A stretch of DNA of 12,028 bases from Dehalococcoidia bacterium LH_S1 (GTDB lineage Bacteria; Chloroflexota; Dehalococcoidia; SZUA-161; SpSt-899): the NCBI GenBank assembly GCA_023660035.1, contig JAGXOF010000026.1, positions 1 through 12,028 of the forward strand, read 5' to 3'. Position numbers and translations under genes: made by a program. How positions within the stretch are numbered: the stretch's first letter is position 1; each line of letters begins with the position of its first letter. Below are positions 1-6,154 of this stretch, piece by piece. The notes beneath the pieces were generated by a model. It did no database searches, was not told the origin of the DNA, and worked only from the letters and a program-made list of their open reading frames with translations.

Positions 1-392
1 TCCCCACACCCCACCATATCAACTTCACCACGACGCAACGCCCCCGCAAAACCATCCACGTCGGTGTTATCGCCCTTCAATGAGATTCCCCCCTCTGAGC
101 CCCGCTCGATAACTATGGTATTAACAGCGCCAAGCGCACGCGCACAGGGCGTAACCTCATCCAGAAACTTGAGCACAGCCTCTTTGTATGGGACGGTCAC
201 GTTGACTCCACGAAATCCAAGAGGCCCCAGACCATGAACAGCATCCTCGAGCTGATGCGGAGAAACGGGAAGCGGGAGATATACCCAGTCCATCCGCAGA
301 GACTGGAATGCCGCATTGTGCATTACCGGCGAGAGACTGTGCCCCACCGGATGGCCGATCAATCCAACTAGTTGTGTGTTCCCGTCAATCAT
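1..392 (-). CDS. aroE: Shikimate dehydrogenase, N-terminal part (gene runs off the left edge)
   Basis: Reduces 3-dehydroshikimate to shikimate with NADPH in the cytosol, in the shikimate pathway. The 130 visible codons cover the substrate-binding domain. Family motifs seen are SLSP (19-22), GVNVTVPYK (62-70) with the catalytic Lys70, AVNT (89-92) and GDNTD (107-111) with the catalytic Asp111. The NADP-binding Rossmann half lies outside the window. The ATG at 390-392 overlaps the aroA stop by 8 bases, which points to translational coupling as the last visible gene of the aromatic operon. A GGTGGCGAG stretch just upstream may serve as a weak ribosome binding site. Identity is firm from the motifs; completeness cannot be judged. 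Confidence 0.95.
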   Translation of the reverse strand, partial: MIDGNTQLVGLIGHPVGHSLSPVMHNAAFQSLRMDWVYLPLPVSPHQLEDAVHGLGPLGFRGVNVTVPYKEAVLKFLDEVTPCARALGAVNTIVIERGSEGGISLKGDNTDVDGFAGALRRGEVDMVGCG

Positions 393-1677
393 ACTCGCCA
401 CCGATTCCCCTCATGAAGTCAGTGAAGCCGGGAAAGGAGTCCGCTGTACAATCTATATTTCCAATAGTCACAGCACTATCGGCGACCATTCCCGCAACGG
501 CCAGGGCCATCGCCAGCCGGTGATCGCTGTGGCTATCTACCACTCCACCGTGAAGCTGTGTCGGACCCCTTACAACGAACCCATCTTCGCAAGCCTCGAT
601 GTCAGCTCCCACCTTGCCAAGCTCCTCTACCAGCGTAGCAACTCTGTCGGTTTCCTTCATCCGCAACTCGCCTGCGTCGCGCACTGTAGTGACTCCGCTT
701 GCCTGCGTAGCAGCAACGGCGAGAATGGAAAATTCATCGATCATCCGCACCACGGTATCGCCGGAAACCTCCGCACCGTGCAACGAGGATGTGCGTGCGG
801 TGATACCCGCAACCGGTTCCTCGACCCAGGTACGCTTGTTGTACACCGCTATGTCCGCTCCCATTAAACGTAATATATCTAATAGCCCTGTACGAGTCGG
901 ATTGATGCCCACTTCAGACACGGTGATCTCGGAGTCGGGGACAATCGTCGCAGCGACAATGGGGAAAGCCGCAGAAGAAATACCCCCTGGAACGACCATC
1001 GATAGCGGAGCAAGCGACTTTGCAGGACTAACGGTAACGGTTAAATCGTTGGACTCCACGTTCGCCCCCATCGCTCTGAGCATGCGCTCGGTGTGGTCGC
1101 GTGCCGGGCCAACCTGTTCGACGGTGGTCGGGCCGTCGGCATAGAGCCCCGCGAGCAAAAGCGCACTCTTCACCTGGGCACTAGCGACATCCAGTTGATG
1201 AACACAGTCGTACAATTCTCCGCCCCGGATAGTAAGAGGAGCACATCCATTATTGTCAGAGATAGAAACACCCATCTGCCGCAGTGGCTCGCTGATACGG
1301 CTCATGGGACGGGACAAGAGTTGCTCATCACCGCTCAGAGTACATTCAAACGGCTGCCCGGCCAGGACACCCGCCAGTAATCTCATCGCGGTTGCCGAGC
1401 GACGACAGTCCAACACCCCTGCGGGAGGGGTCAATCCATGCAGTCCACGGCCATGGATAGCCACTTTGGTCTCGCCAAGCACATCGATTCCTACCCCCAA
1501 AGTGCGGAGACATTCCAGCGTAGCAAGGCAGTCGTTGCAGGGGAGAAAATCCTCCACATGTGTCCCTCCCGAAGCCAGCGCCCCGAGGAGCAATGCCCTG
1601 TGAGATATGGACTTATCACCCGGTACGCGGGCCTGTCCGCGCAAACCCGCGACAGGATGGACCATCAACACCGTCAT
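385..1677 (-). CDS. aroA: 3-phosphoshikimate 1-carboxyvinyltransferase (EPSP synthase)
   Basis: Joins shikimate-3-phosphate and phosphoenolpyruvate to make EPSP, the sixth shikimate step. At 430 residues it is full length. Motifs seen are GDKSISHR (20-27), SAQVK (166-170), RDHTE (193-197), NPTR (259-262), RMIDEF (311-316), RMKETDR (339-345) and SDHR (384-387). The set GDKS, SAQxK, RDHTE and NPTR is the pattern I know from class II, glyphosate-insensitive enzymes. The usual GN(A/S)GTxMR loop reads CRRSATAMR (91-99): Ala95 stands where E. coli has Gly96, and an Arg replaces the normally conserved Asn. The start overlaps the tyrA stop by 4 bases (ATGA). A GGAGG lies 11 bases upstream of the ATG. 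Function is clear; the altered loop is the odd point. Confidence 0.97.
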   Translation of the reverse strand: MTVLMVHPVAGLRGQARVPGDKSISHRALLLGALASGGTHVEDFLPCNDCLATLECLRTLGVGIDVLGETKVAIHGRGLHGLTPPAGVLDCRRSATAMRLLAGVLAGQPFECTLSGDEQLLSRPMSRISEPLRQMGVSISDNNGCAPLTIRGGELYDCVHQLDVASAQVKSALLLAGLYADGPTTVEQVGPARDHTERMLRAMGANVESNDLTVTVSPAKSLAPLSMVVPGGISSAAFPIVAATIVPDSEITVSEVGINPTRTGLLDILRLMGADIAVYNKRTWVEEPVAGITARTSSLHGAEVSGDTVVRMIDEFSILAVAATQASGVTTVRDAGELRMKETDRVATLVEELGKVGADIEACEDGFVVRGPTQLHGGVVDSHSDHRLAMALAVAGMVADSAVTIGNIDCTADSFPGFTDFMRGIGGEYD

Positions 1678-2534
1678 GAGAACATCTGCCTCCGCTTCTC
1701 GCGGATGGCACTCAGAGTCTCTTCCATTTCCCCTTCATCAGCTCTCTCAACCAGAAGGGCCAACTGGTGCAGTTGCTCCTGGCAAGTTTCAAGCGCCTTC
1801 TTAACATTGTTCTGGTTAGTACAGAGGGTATCCACAAGCATCCTCACATCGCTGCCTGCAAGTCGGGACGTATCCCGGAAGCCTCCTGCTACTATCTCCC
1901 ATGCGGCCCCGTCAGGCGAACTCATGACATCCGCTGTCTCCACAAGCGAACAGGATAACAGATAAGGCAAATGACTGATCGGGCTGAGCAGGAAATCATG
2001 GCGCGAGGCATTGAGCTCAAGGGGGCGCGCTCCGACGGCAGCAACCAGTTCCCGGGCCAGTGCCAGCGCTGTCTCGGAAGTGCGTGGCAAGGGCGTGAGA
2101 ATAAAAGTACAACCTTCGTAAAGTGATGATTCCGCAACCCCGATTCCCGATTCCTCCTTGCCGCACATCGGATGTCCCCCCACTGGCTGGACATGCTCGG
2201 GAAGACTATCCATCTCCTTCATAATTTCCACCTTCGTGCTGCCCAGGTCCATCAGCAAAGCCCCCTCTGAGAGCAAGGGAATTACCTCTCTTATCTGTTG
2301 CATGATTGTGCGCACCGGAGTAGCCAGAATAACCACATCCGCTTCGCGCACACCGCTCGCCAGGTCATCTGTAGCCCTGTCAACCAGGCCGCGCTCGATC
2401 GCTGCCTCAATGGTCGACTCTCTCCGTCCGATGCCAACCACAGAGCGGCAACGCCCTTGCAACGCTCCGGCGATAGAGCCTCCCATCAATCCCAATCCCA
2501 CAACAGCAATTTCCGTATTTCGCAATTCCTTCAT
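1674..2534 (-). CDS. tyrA: Prephenate dehydrogenase
   Basis: Oxidatively decarboxylates prephenate to 4-hydroxyphenylpyruvate, the committed step to tyrosine. The 286 residues start with a Rossmann NAD(P) site, VVGLGLMGGS (11-20). Next come GGHPMCGKE (119-127), ISHLPY (186-191) with the His expected to be catalytic, and GFRDTSRLAGSD (218-229), all typical of the TyrA family. There is no fused chorismate mutase domain and no C-terminal ACT domain, so feedback control by tyrosine through an ACT domain is not expected. The ATG at 2532-2534 has its nearest purine-rich site (GGAGAGG) about 16 bases away, which is long. An in-frame TGA five codons upstream limits other starts. Its end overlaps the aroA start. 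Confidence 0.95.
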   Translation of the reverse strand: MKELRNTEIAVVGLGLMGGSIAGALQGRCRSVVGIGRRESTIEAAIERGLVDRATDDLASGVREADVVILATPVRTIMQQIREVIPLLSEGALLMDLGSTKVEIMKEMDSLPEHVQPVGGHPMCGKEESGIGVAESSLYEGCTFILTPLPRTSETALALARELVAAVGARPLELNASRHDFLLSPISHLPYLLSCSLVETADVMSSPDGAAWEIVAGGFRDTSRLAGSDVRMLVDTLCTNQNNVKKALETCQEQLHQLALLVERADEGEMEETLSAIREKRRQMFS

Positions 2535-2562
2535 AATCGTAACTGTTCAACCTCTCCACTTC

Positions 2563-2589
2563 GTCATTCCGAACTCGATTCGGAATGAC
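2563..2589. repeat. Perfect palindrome between aroF and tyrA
   Basis: Arms of 11 bases (GTCATTCCGAA and TTCGGAATGAC) enclose a 5-base loop, CTCGA, in the 69-base gap between the aroF stop and the tyrA start. The sequence resembles the dispersed GTCATTCC-type palindromic units that occur in many copies in some genomes. There is no T-run on either side, so an intrinsic terminator is unlikely. It may affect mRNA stability or the level of distal genes. Confidence 0.8.
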
Positions 2590-2603
2590 ATGTGAGTAGT
2601 TAA

Positions 2604-3617
2604 TCACAACTTTCGTCCTACAGCTTCAGCTACAGGTTTTAGATTTTTCATCATCGCAGCAAACTGCTCCGGCTTCAAGGACTGCGACCCATCTGAGAGG
2701 GCCTCCTCCGGGTTCGGGTGGACTTCTATAACAACCCCATCGGCGCCAGCGGCCACGGCCGCCATGGAGACCGGTTCCACAAGCTCACGTTTCCCCGTCG
2801 CATGACTGGGGTCCACCATCACTGGCAGATGAGTGAGCTGCTTTAGAAGCGGAATGGCACTGATGTCCAGCGTGTTACGAGTGTATGTCTCGAAAGTGCG
2901 TATGCCCCGCTCACACAAGATCACCTGAGGATTGCCGTGCAAAAGGATATACTCAGCCGCCAGGAGCAGTTCCTCCATGGTGGACATCATCCCTCTCTTC
3001 AGCATTACAGGGCGCTGCGCCTTGCCCACAGCATGTAGGAGTGCAAAGTTCTGCATGTTCCGAGCTCCTACCTGCAAAACATCGGCATAGCTACTCACCA
3101 GCGATACCAATTCGGGTTGCATAACCTCGGTAACTACCGGGAGCCCCGTTTCTTCTCGAACTCTGCTAAGTATCCTTAATCCCTCCTCTCCCAATCCCTG
3201 AAAGCTGTACGGGGATGTACGTGGCTTAAATGCGCCACCCCGCAAGACCTGTGCTCCCTCTTCTTTTACCGAACGGGCTGTCTCCAACATCTGATCAAAA
3301 CTCTCCACGGCACAGGGCCCAGCAATCGATACCACCCTCTCACCTCCTATCGCCACTCCGCCGACGTTGAACACAGTATCCTGCGGGTGAAATTCCCGGT
3401 TGGCCAGCTTAAAAGGTTTTTCAATGGGGACCATGTTCTCCACACCATCAAACTGACTTATCAGCGTATGATCCAGAGAGCGAGTGTCGCCGATAATGCC
3501 GATGACTGTCCGCTCCTCCCCTTGTGATATATACGCCTGCTGTCCCATCTGCTTGATCCAAGAAACAATCCTGTCCATTTGAGAAGTGGTTGCATCCTTT
3601 TTCATCACTATAATCAT
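2604..3617 (-). CDS. aroF: 3-deoxy-7-phosphoheptulonate synthase (DAHP synthase, class I beta, with N-terminal regulatory domain)
   Basis: Condenses erythrose-4-phosphate and phosphoenolpyruvate, the entry step to aromatic biosynthesis. The 337 residues match the architecture of the Thermotoga maritima enzyme: a ferredoxin-like regulatory domain (about 1-65) followed by the TIM barrel. Motifs seen are AGPCAVES (99-106), KPRTSP (131-136), GARNMQNF (184-191), LKRG (206-209) and DPSHATG (269-275). The predicted metal ligands Cys102, His272, Glu298 and Asp309 are all present. The N-terminal domain is the known site of Tyr/Phe feedback in this subfamily; that it works so here is inferred. AGGAGGGGG sits just before the ATG, which overlaps the pheA stop by 4 bases. 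The symbol aroF follows common usage; it could equally be called aroG. Confidence 0.96.
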   Translation of the reverse strand: MIIVMKKDATTSQMDRIVSWIKQMGQQAYISQGEERTVIGIIGDTRSLDHTLISQFDGVENMVPIEKPFKLANREFHPQDTVFNVGGVAIGGERVVSIAGPCAVESFDQMLETARSVKEEGAQVLRGGAFKPRTSPYSFQGLGEEGLRILSRVREETGLPVVTEVMQPELVSLVSSYADVLQVGARNMQNFALLHAVGKAQRPVMLKRGMMSTMEELLLAAEYILLHGNPQVILCERGIRTFETYTRNTLDISAIPLLKQLTHLPVMVDPSHATGKRELVEPVSMAAVAAGADGVVIEVHPNPEEALSDGSQSLKPEQFAAMMKNLKPVAEAVGRKL

Positions 3618-4492
3618 GATACCCCCTCCTGATCGCCGGCTTGTCCGCCAACAGTCATATCTCTCTCAACTGCAAGCTGGGGAGCGGCAGGATAGGAACC
3701 CAGCAGCTTTACAAAGGAAGAGCGCCGCAAGAGCCCCATTATCGCCTTCTCACACTCCGGGGCCTGATAGTGCCCTTCGAAATCCAGATGAAATATATAT
3801 TGCCACGGCTGATTGATCCGCGGGCGTGACTCAATCTTGGTAAGGTTAATGCCGCGCGTGGCAAATTCACCAAGGCATTCATAGAGGGCCCCCGGCTGAT
3901 GGGGAGTGACAAATGCTATCGATGTCTTATTTCGCTGTGCACGGGGCGGCGTTTCCAGAGAGATAACGAAGAAGCGTGTATAATTGAGCCGAAAATCCTC
4001 AATCCCCCTTTCCAGCACCTGCAAACCGTACAACTCGTCGCACAACTCACTGGCTATCGCTGCCACTTCTTTAACCGGATTGGCGGAGAGCTCCTGTGCG
4101 CTGCCGGCCGTGTCAAAGGATGGTTCGGGAGTAAATCCGTTCCTCTCAATGTAACGCTGGCACTGGGCTAATGCTTGCTTGTGCGATCGAACCCTCTTAA
4201 TATCGGACAACTCAGCGCCGGGAGCACCGAGCAACACATGTCTCACATGAAGAACAGTCTCAGAATATATTCTCACATCATGATCCATGAGCAATTCATA
4301 GGACTGGACGACGGAACCGGCAACCGTGTTCTCCACCGGGACCATGCCGAACCCGGCATCACCATTCTCTACCCCATCAAAGACCTGGCCCAGCGTATCA
4401 CACGCGACGGCCTCCACCTCGGGGCCAAAGAAATGCCGGATAGCCTCCTCCGAATAAGCCCCACGTGTTCCCTGAAACATTACCCTAGTCAT
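3614..4492 (-). CDS. pheA: Prephenate dehydratase
   Basis: Converts prephenate to phenylpyruvate, the committed step to phenylalanine. I start it at the ATG at 4490-4492, where GAGGGGG lies about 9 bases upstream and the product opens MTRVMFQGTRGAYSEEA as in the family. The open frame continues further upstream, but that part lies inside aroH. The protein has 292 residues: a catalytic domain (about 1-185) with NYTRFFVI (170-177, catalytic TRF), then an ACT domain (about 190-270) with the ESRP motif (221-224) that binds phenylalanine in relatives. It is not fused to a chorismate mutase, which fits the separate aroH just upstream. It overlaps aroH by 8 bases and aroF by 4, so it is firmly within the operon. 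Confidence 0.95.
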   Translation of the reverse strand: MTRVMFQGTRGAYSEEAIRHFFGPEVEAVACDTLGQVFDGVENGDAGFGMVPVENTVAGSVVQSYELLMDHDVRIYSETVLHVRHVLLGAPGAELSDIKRVRSHKQALAQCQRYIERNGFTPEPSFDTAGSAQELSANPVKEVAAIASELCDELYGLQVLERGIEDFRLNYTRFFVISLETPPRAQRNKTSIAFVTPHQPGALYECLGEFATRGINLTKIESRPRINQPWQYIFHLDFEGHYQAPECEKAIMGLLRRSSFVKLLGSYPAAPQLAVERDMTVGGQAGDQEGVS

Positions 4493-4862
4493 AGGATTCC
4501 CCCTCAGCAAGGTCAGGGCGCAGAGTCTGCGCTCCATCCAGATAAACGTGCTGGAGTTGATCGGGCCCACAGTCTGTGTTCCACAGGACAAGAACCCGAA
4601 TACAGCGCGGGATGCTGTCAGCAATCATTGCCTCCTGCATGCACATCAGGGGAATATGGGCCCACCCCATCTCACGCGCCGCCCGTGCCGGATACGCTGC
4701 ATCCAGATCCGGGGTGGAGGTAAAAAAGGCGCATGCCACCTCCTCCTTGCGCATGCCGTTAGCCCGAACAATCCGCTCCAATAGCCTGCGTGTCGCTGCA
4801 ACGATGGGTTCCTCATCATTGCTCTCCACATCAATTGCGCCACGTATACCTCGACATTCCAT
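4485..4862 (-). CDS. aroH: Chorismate mutase, monofunctional AroH type
   Basis: Rearranges chorismate to prephenate, the branch point to Phe and Tyr. The 125 residues align with the Bacillus subtilis AroH trimer type: RGIRGA (4-9), TPDLDAAYPARAAREMGW (50-67), MCMQEA (73-78), CIRVLV (87-92), HVYLDGA (105-111) and LRPDL (114-118). The active-site residues Arg7, Arg63, Glu77, Arg89 and Tyr107 are all present (Arg7, Arg63, Glu78, Arg90 and Tyr108 in B. subtilis). AGGAGG lies 9 bases before the ATG. It is the first structural gene of the operon and follows a leader with an intrinsic terminator, so its expression should depend on readthrough. Confidence 0.95.
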   Translation of the reverse strand: MECRGIRGAIDVESNDEEPIVAATRRLLERIVRANGMRKEEVACAFFTSTPDLDAAYPARAAREMGWAHIPLMCMQEAMIADSIPRCIRVLVLWNTDCGPDQLQHVYLDGAQTLRPDLAEGESYD

Positions 4863-4931
4863 CTATGCTATCCTCCTAACTCTATTTGATACTCTTTTGA
4901 TTGATCATCCCTGTGAACTGCCCTCATCAAT

Positions 4932-4967
4932 AAAAAAAGACCATCCGCCTGGGCGGGTAGTCTTTTT
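4932..4967 (-). terminator. Intrinsic terminator in the aro operon leader (putative attenuator)
   Basis: On the minus strand AAAAAGAC pairs with GTCTTTTT around a GC-rich inner stem (CCGC with GCGG), and the hairpin runs into seven Ts. It lies between the promoter and aroH, about 70 bases before the aroH start, so it would end transcripts before any structural gene. The arms are symmetrical enough to work on the plus strand as well, but no plus-strand gene reads into it. The position and the leader peptide upstream argue for attenuation. Confidence 0.85.
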
Positions 4968-4997
4968 ATGGTTTCCCCGTTTACCTGCGCTAATCCA

Positions 4998-5093
4998 CTA
5001 GGTAGGTACAGGAAAACCATAGCCACTAAACCAATAATAGCTGGTGAAGCTAAAATAAGTTACGAGCGCCACGTTGTTTCCCAAACCTACCAT
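4998..5093 (-). CDS. Aromatic-rich leader peptide of the aro operon
   Basis: A 31-codon ORF from ATG at 5091-5093 to TAG at 4998-5000, between the operon promoter and the attenuator-like terminator. Residues 13-27 read YFSFTSYYWFSGYGF: four Tyr, four Phe and one Trp, including the run YYWF (19-22). Such a cluster in a short ORF ahead of aromatic biosynthesis genes is the mark of a leader peptide whose translation senses charged tRNA levels. The predicted transcript start is only about 4-6 bases upstream, so the message would be almost leaderless. An alternative start is GTG at codon 8, which would keep every aromatic codon. A preceding ATG at 5096-5098 gives only Met-Lys-Trp-stop. The peptide itself probably has no other function. 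Confidence 0.8.
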   Translation of the reverse strand: MVGLGNNVALVTYFSFTSYYWFSGYGFPVPT

Positions 5094-5103
5094 TTCATTT
5101 TAC

Positions 5104-5132
5104 ATTCTAACGGCATCTAACACATTTGTCAA
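5104..5132 (-). promoter_or_regulatory. Promoter of the aro operon
   Basis: TTGACA (5127-5132) and TAGAAT (5104-5109) are separated by 17 bases on the minus strand: a perfect -35 and a five-of-six -10 for a housekeeping sigma factor. Transcription should start near 5097, giving a leader of about 235 bases before aroH. Confidence 0.88.
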
Positions 5133-5178
5133 GAGGTACTCTCTTCCAATACAAAATGGGCCTGGAGGAGAGTGGGGC

Positions 5179-5206
5179 TTGACAACACTATATTTGTATT
5201 TATAAT
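5179..5206 (+). promoter_or_regulatory. Promoter of the cobalamin riboswitch transcript
   Basis: TTGACA (5179-5184) and TATAAT (5201-5206) are both perfect consensus, with a 16-base spacer. The predicted start near 5213 lies just before the riboswitch. The -35 box is 46 bases from the -35 of the divergent aro promoter. Confidence 0.88.
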
Positions 5207-5220
5207 AGCCACCAGAACGT

Positions 5221-5395
5221 TAAAATATCGAGAGAAGTTTCGGGGTGCGAACAGGGAAGACGGTGTAACTCCGTCACTGTCCCCGCAACCGTAACCAGGG
5301 ACGAAAGCGACTCTGAGACCACTGGACTTAAAAAAGTCTGGGAAGGCGCCGCGAGTAGGACGAACTGGAAGTCGGGAGACCTGCCCCGGAGCAAT
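5221..5395 (+). ncRNA. Cobalamin (adenosylcobalamin-type) riboswitch
   Basis: The class signature appears in order: GGTGCGAACAGGGAA (5244-5258), GGTGTAACTCCGTCACTGTC (5262-5281), CCCGCAACCGTAA (5282-5294), GAGACCACTGGACTT (5315-5329), GTCTGGGAAGGCGCCGCGAG (5336-5355) and GTCGGGAGACCTGCC (5371-5385). These are the B12-box core and flanking helices. It sits directly downstream of a consensus promoter. Downstream, CCCCGGAG (5384-5391) can pair imperfectly with CTCCTCGGGG (5410-5419), and an intrinsic terminator follows, so transcription termination on B12 binding is the likely mode. Exact ends are approximate. Confidence 0.93.
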
Positions 5396-5453
5396 TCGGC
5401 ACAACTGACTCCTCGGGGATTGGGAGTGGTTATAGCAGCATTGATCTATAGCC

Positions 5454-5482
5454 CGCATCTCATGTTGAGGTGCGTTTTTTTT
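5454..5482 (+). terminator. Intrinsic terminator downstream of the cobalamin riboswitch
   Basis: CGCATCTCA pairs with TGAGGTGCG around a three-base loop (one G-T pair), followed by eight Ts. It is placed as the expression platform of the riboswitch: high cobalamin would favour termination before the downstream genes. Confidence 0.88.
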
Positions 5483-5493
5483 GTTTCTAAAGA

Positions 5494-5522
5494 AGGAGGT
5501 GTCAAGTAACATGAAAAACTGA
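5494..5522 (+). other. Strong ribosome binding site followed by a three-codon ORF
   Basis: AGAAGGAGGTG, a near-perfect Shine-Dalgarno, is followed by ATG AAA AAC TGA (5511-5522), coding Met-Lys-Asn only. The site lies where the first riboswitch-controlled gene would be expected to start. It may be the stub of a deleted gene or a minimal upstream ORF. Confidence 0.5.
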
Positions 5523-5591
5523 TAAAGGCAGGTATCAGAGGGTTCCCTCAATCCAGGAGGAGATAAGCTAAATTTAGGAAAGGAGTACGTG

Positions 5592-5966
5592 ATGTCAGAG
5601 ACTAGAATAGTGAGAATCGGCGCCTTTGAGACTGTAGATCCTGTCCACCATCTCCGGGATCCACATGTCTTAGCCATAGTGAGGCCGTGGGCGGACGTAG
5701 GGAATGTAGGAACGCTTGTGCTTTCCTCGTTGGAAAGTCGCTTCGGGGCTCGGTATTTAGGAAGGCTGGCCAAACCAGGGGATTTCTACGATTTCACCCG
5801 TTACCGGCCTACTATTTACTTTGAGGAAGGGAATCGAAGGGTAAACCGCCTTATGCCACAGTTGGAAAAACACTATGAGGAGAAAGCACAGAAGAAAGTA
5901 AGTCGCCTTTCCCCAGAGCTGGTGAGTTTTCTCAGGCAAATGGGGAGCCCATTCAATGAAGGGTAA
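5592..5966 (+). pseudogene. PAC2-family protein with internal deletion
   Basis: The ATG at 5592 has AAAGGAG six bases upstream. The 124 residues begin like PAC2 (proteasome assembly chaperone-like, COG2047/COG1938) proteins: VRPWADVGNVGTLVLSSL (30-47) and DFYDFTRYRPTIYFEEG (64-80). Around residue 85 the sequence passes directly into a charged tail, LEKHYEEKAQKKVSRLSPEL (91-110), of the kind that ends such proteins. PAC2 proteins are usually about 250-300 residues, so roughly half is missing while the frame stays open. I infer an in-frame internal deletion; a genuinely short paralogue is possible. Function is unknown. It is the first sizeable gene after the cobalamin riboswitch. Confidence 0.6.
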
Positions 5967-6154
5967 AAAAAGGAAGACAGTGGCTCACCACCTGAGTTCA
6001 GTGACGGTGATTGGGGATTATGGCAGTAGCAAGTGCGCTAACAGCCAGGGTACAAGCTCCAGCACCTCATTCCCCAGTGCGATCAATTTTTGCAACTCCC
6101 ACGAAACGTATTGCGTCAAAATAAGTGATCCCAGCCAAAGGAGGCTTTTCATAT

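Noticed and set aside
4492..4624. Extension of pheA to an upstream start at 4624
   Set aside because: The extra 44 residues lie wholly inside aroH in another frame. The ATG at 4492 has a good ribosome binding site and a family-typical N-terminus.
4863..5100. T-box riboswitch in the aro leader
   Set aside because: I found no AGGGTGGNACC-type T-box motif and no specifier-loop layout. The aromatic-rich ORF explains the leader better.
5129..5773. Minus-strand ORF of 214 codons over the riboswitch
   Set aside because: It covers the riboswitch, terminator and PAC2 start in antisense, has low-complexity composition and no recognisable motifs.
5967..6154. Possible short genes between the PAC2 remnant and the Cys-rich gene
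   Set aside because: Several short open frames exist on both strands, but none has a ribosome binding site or recognisable sequence. I see nothing supportable here.
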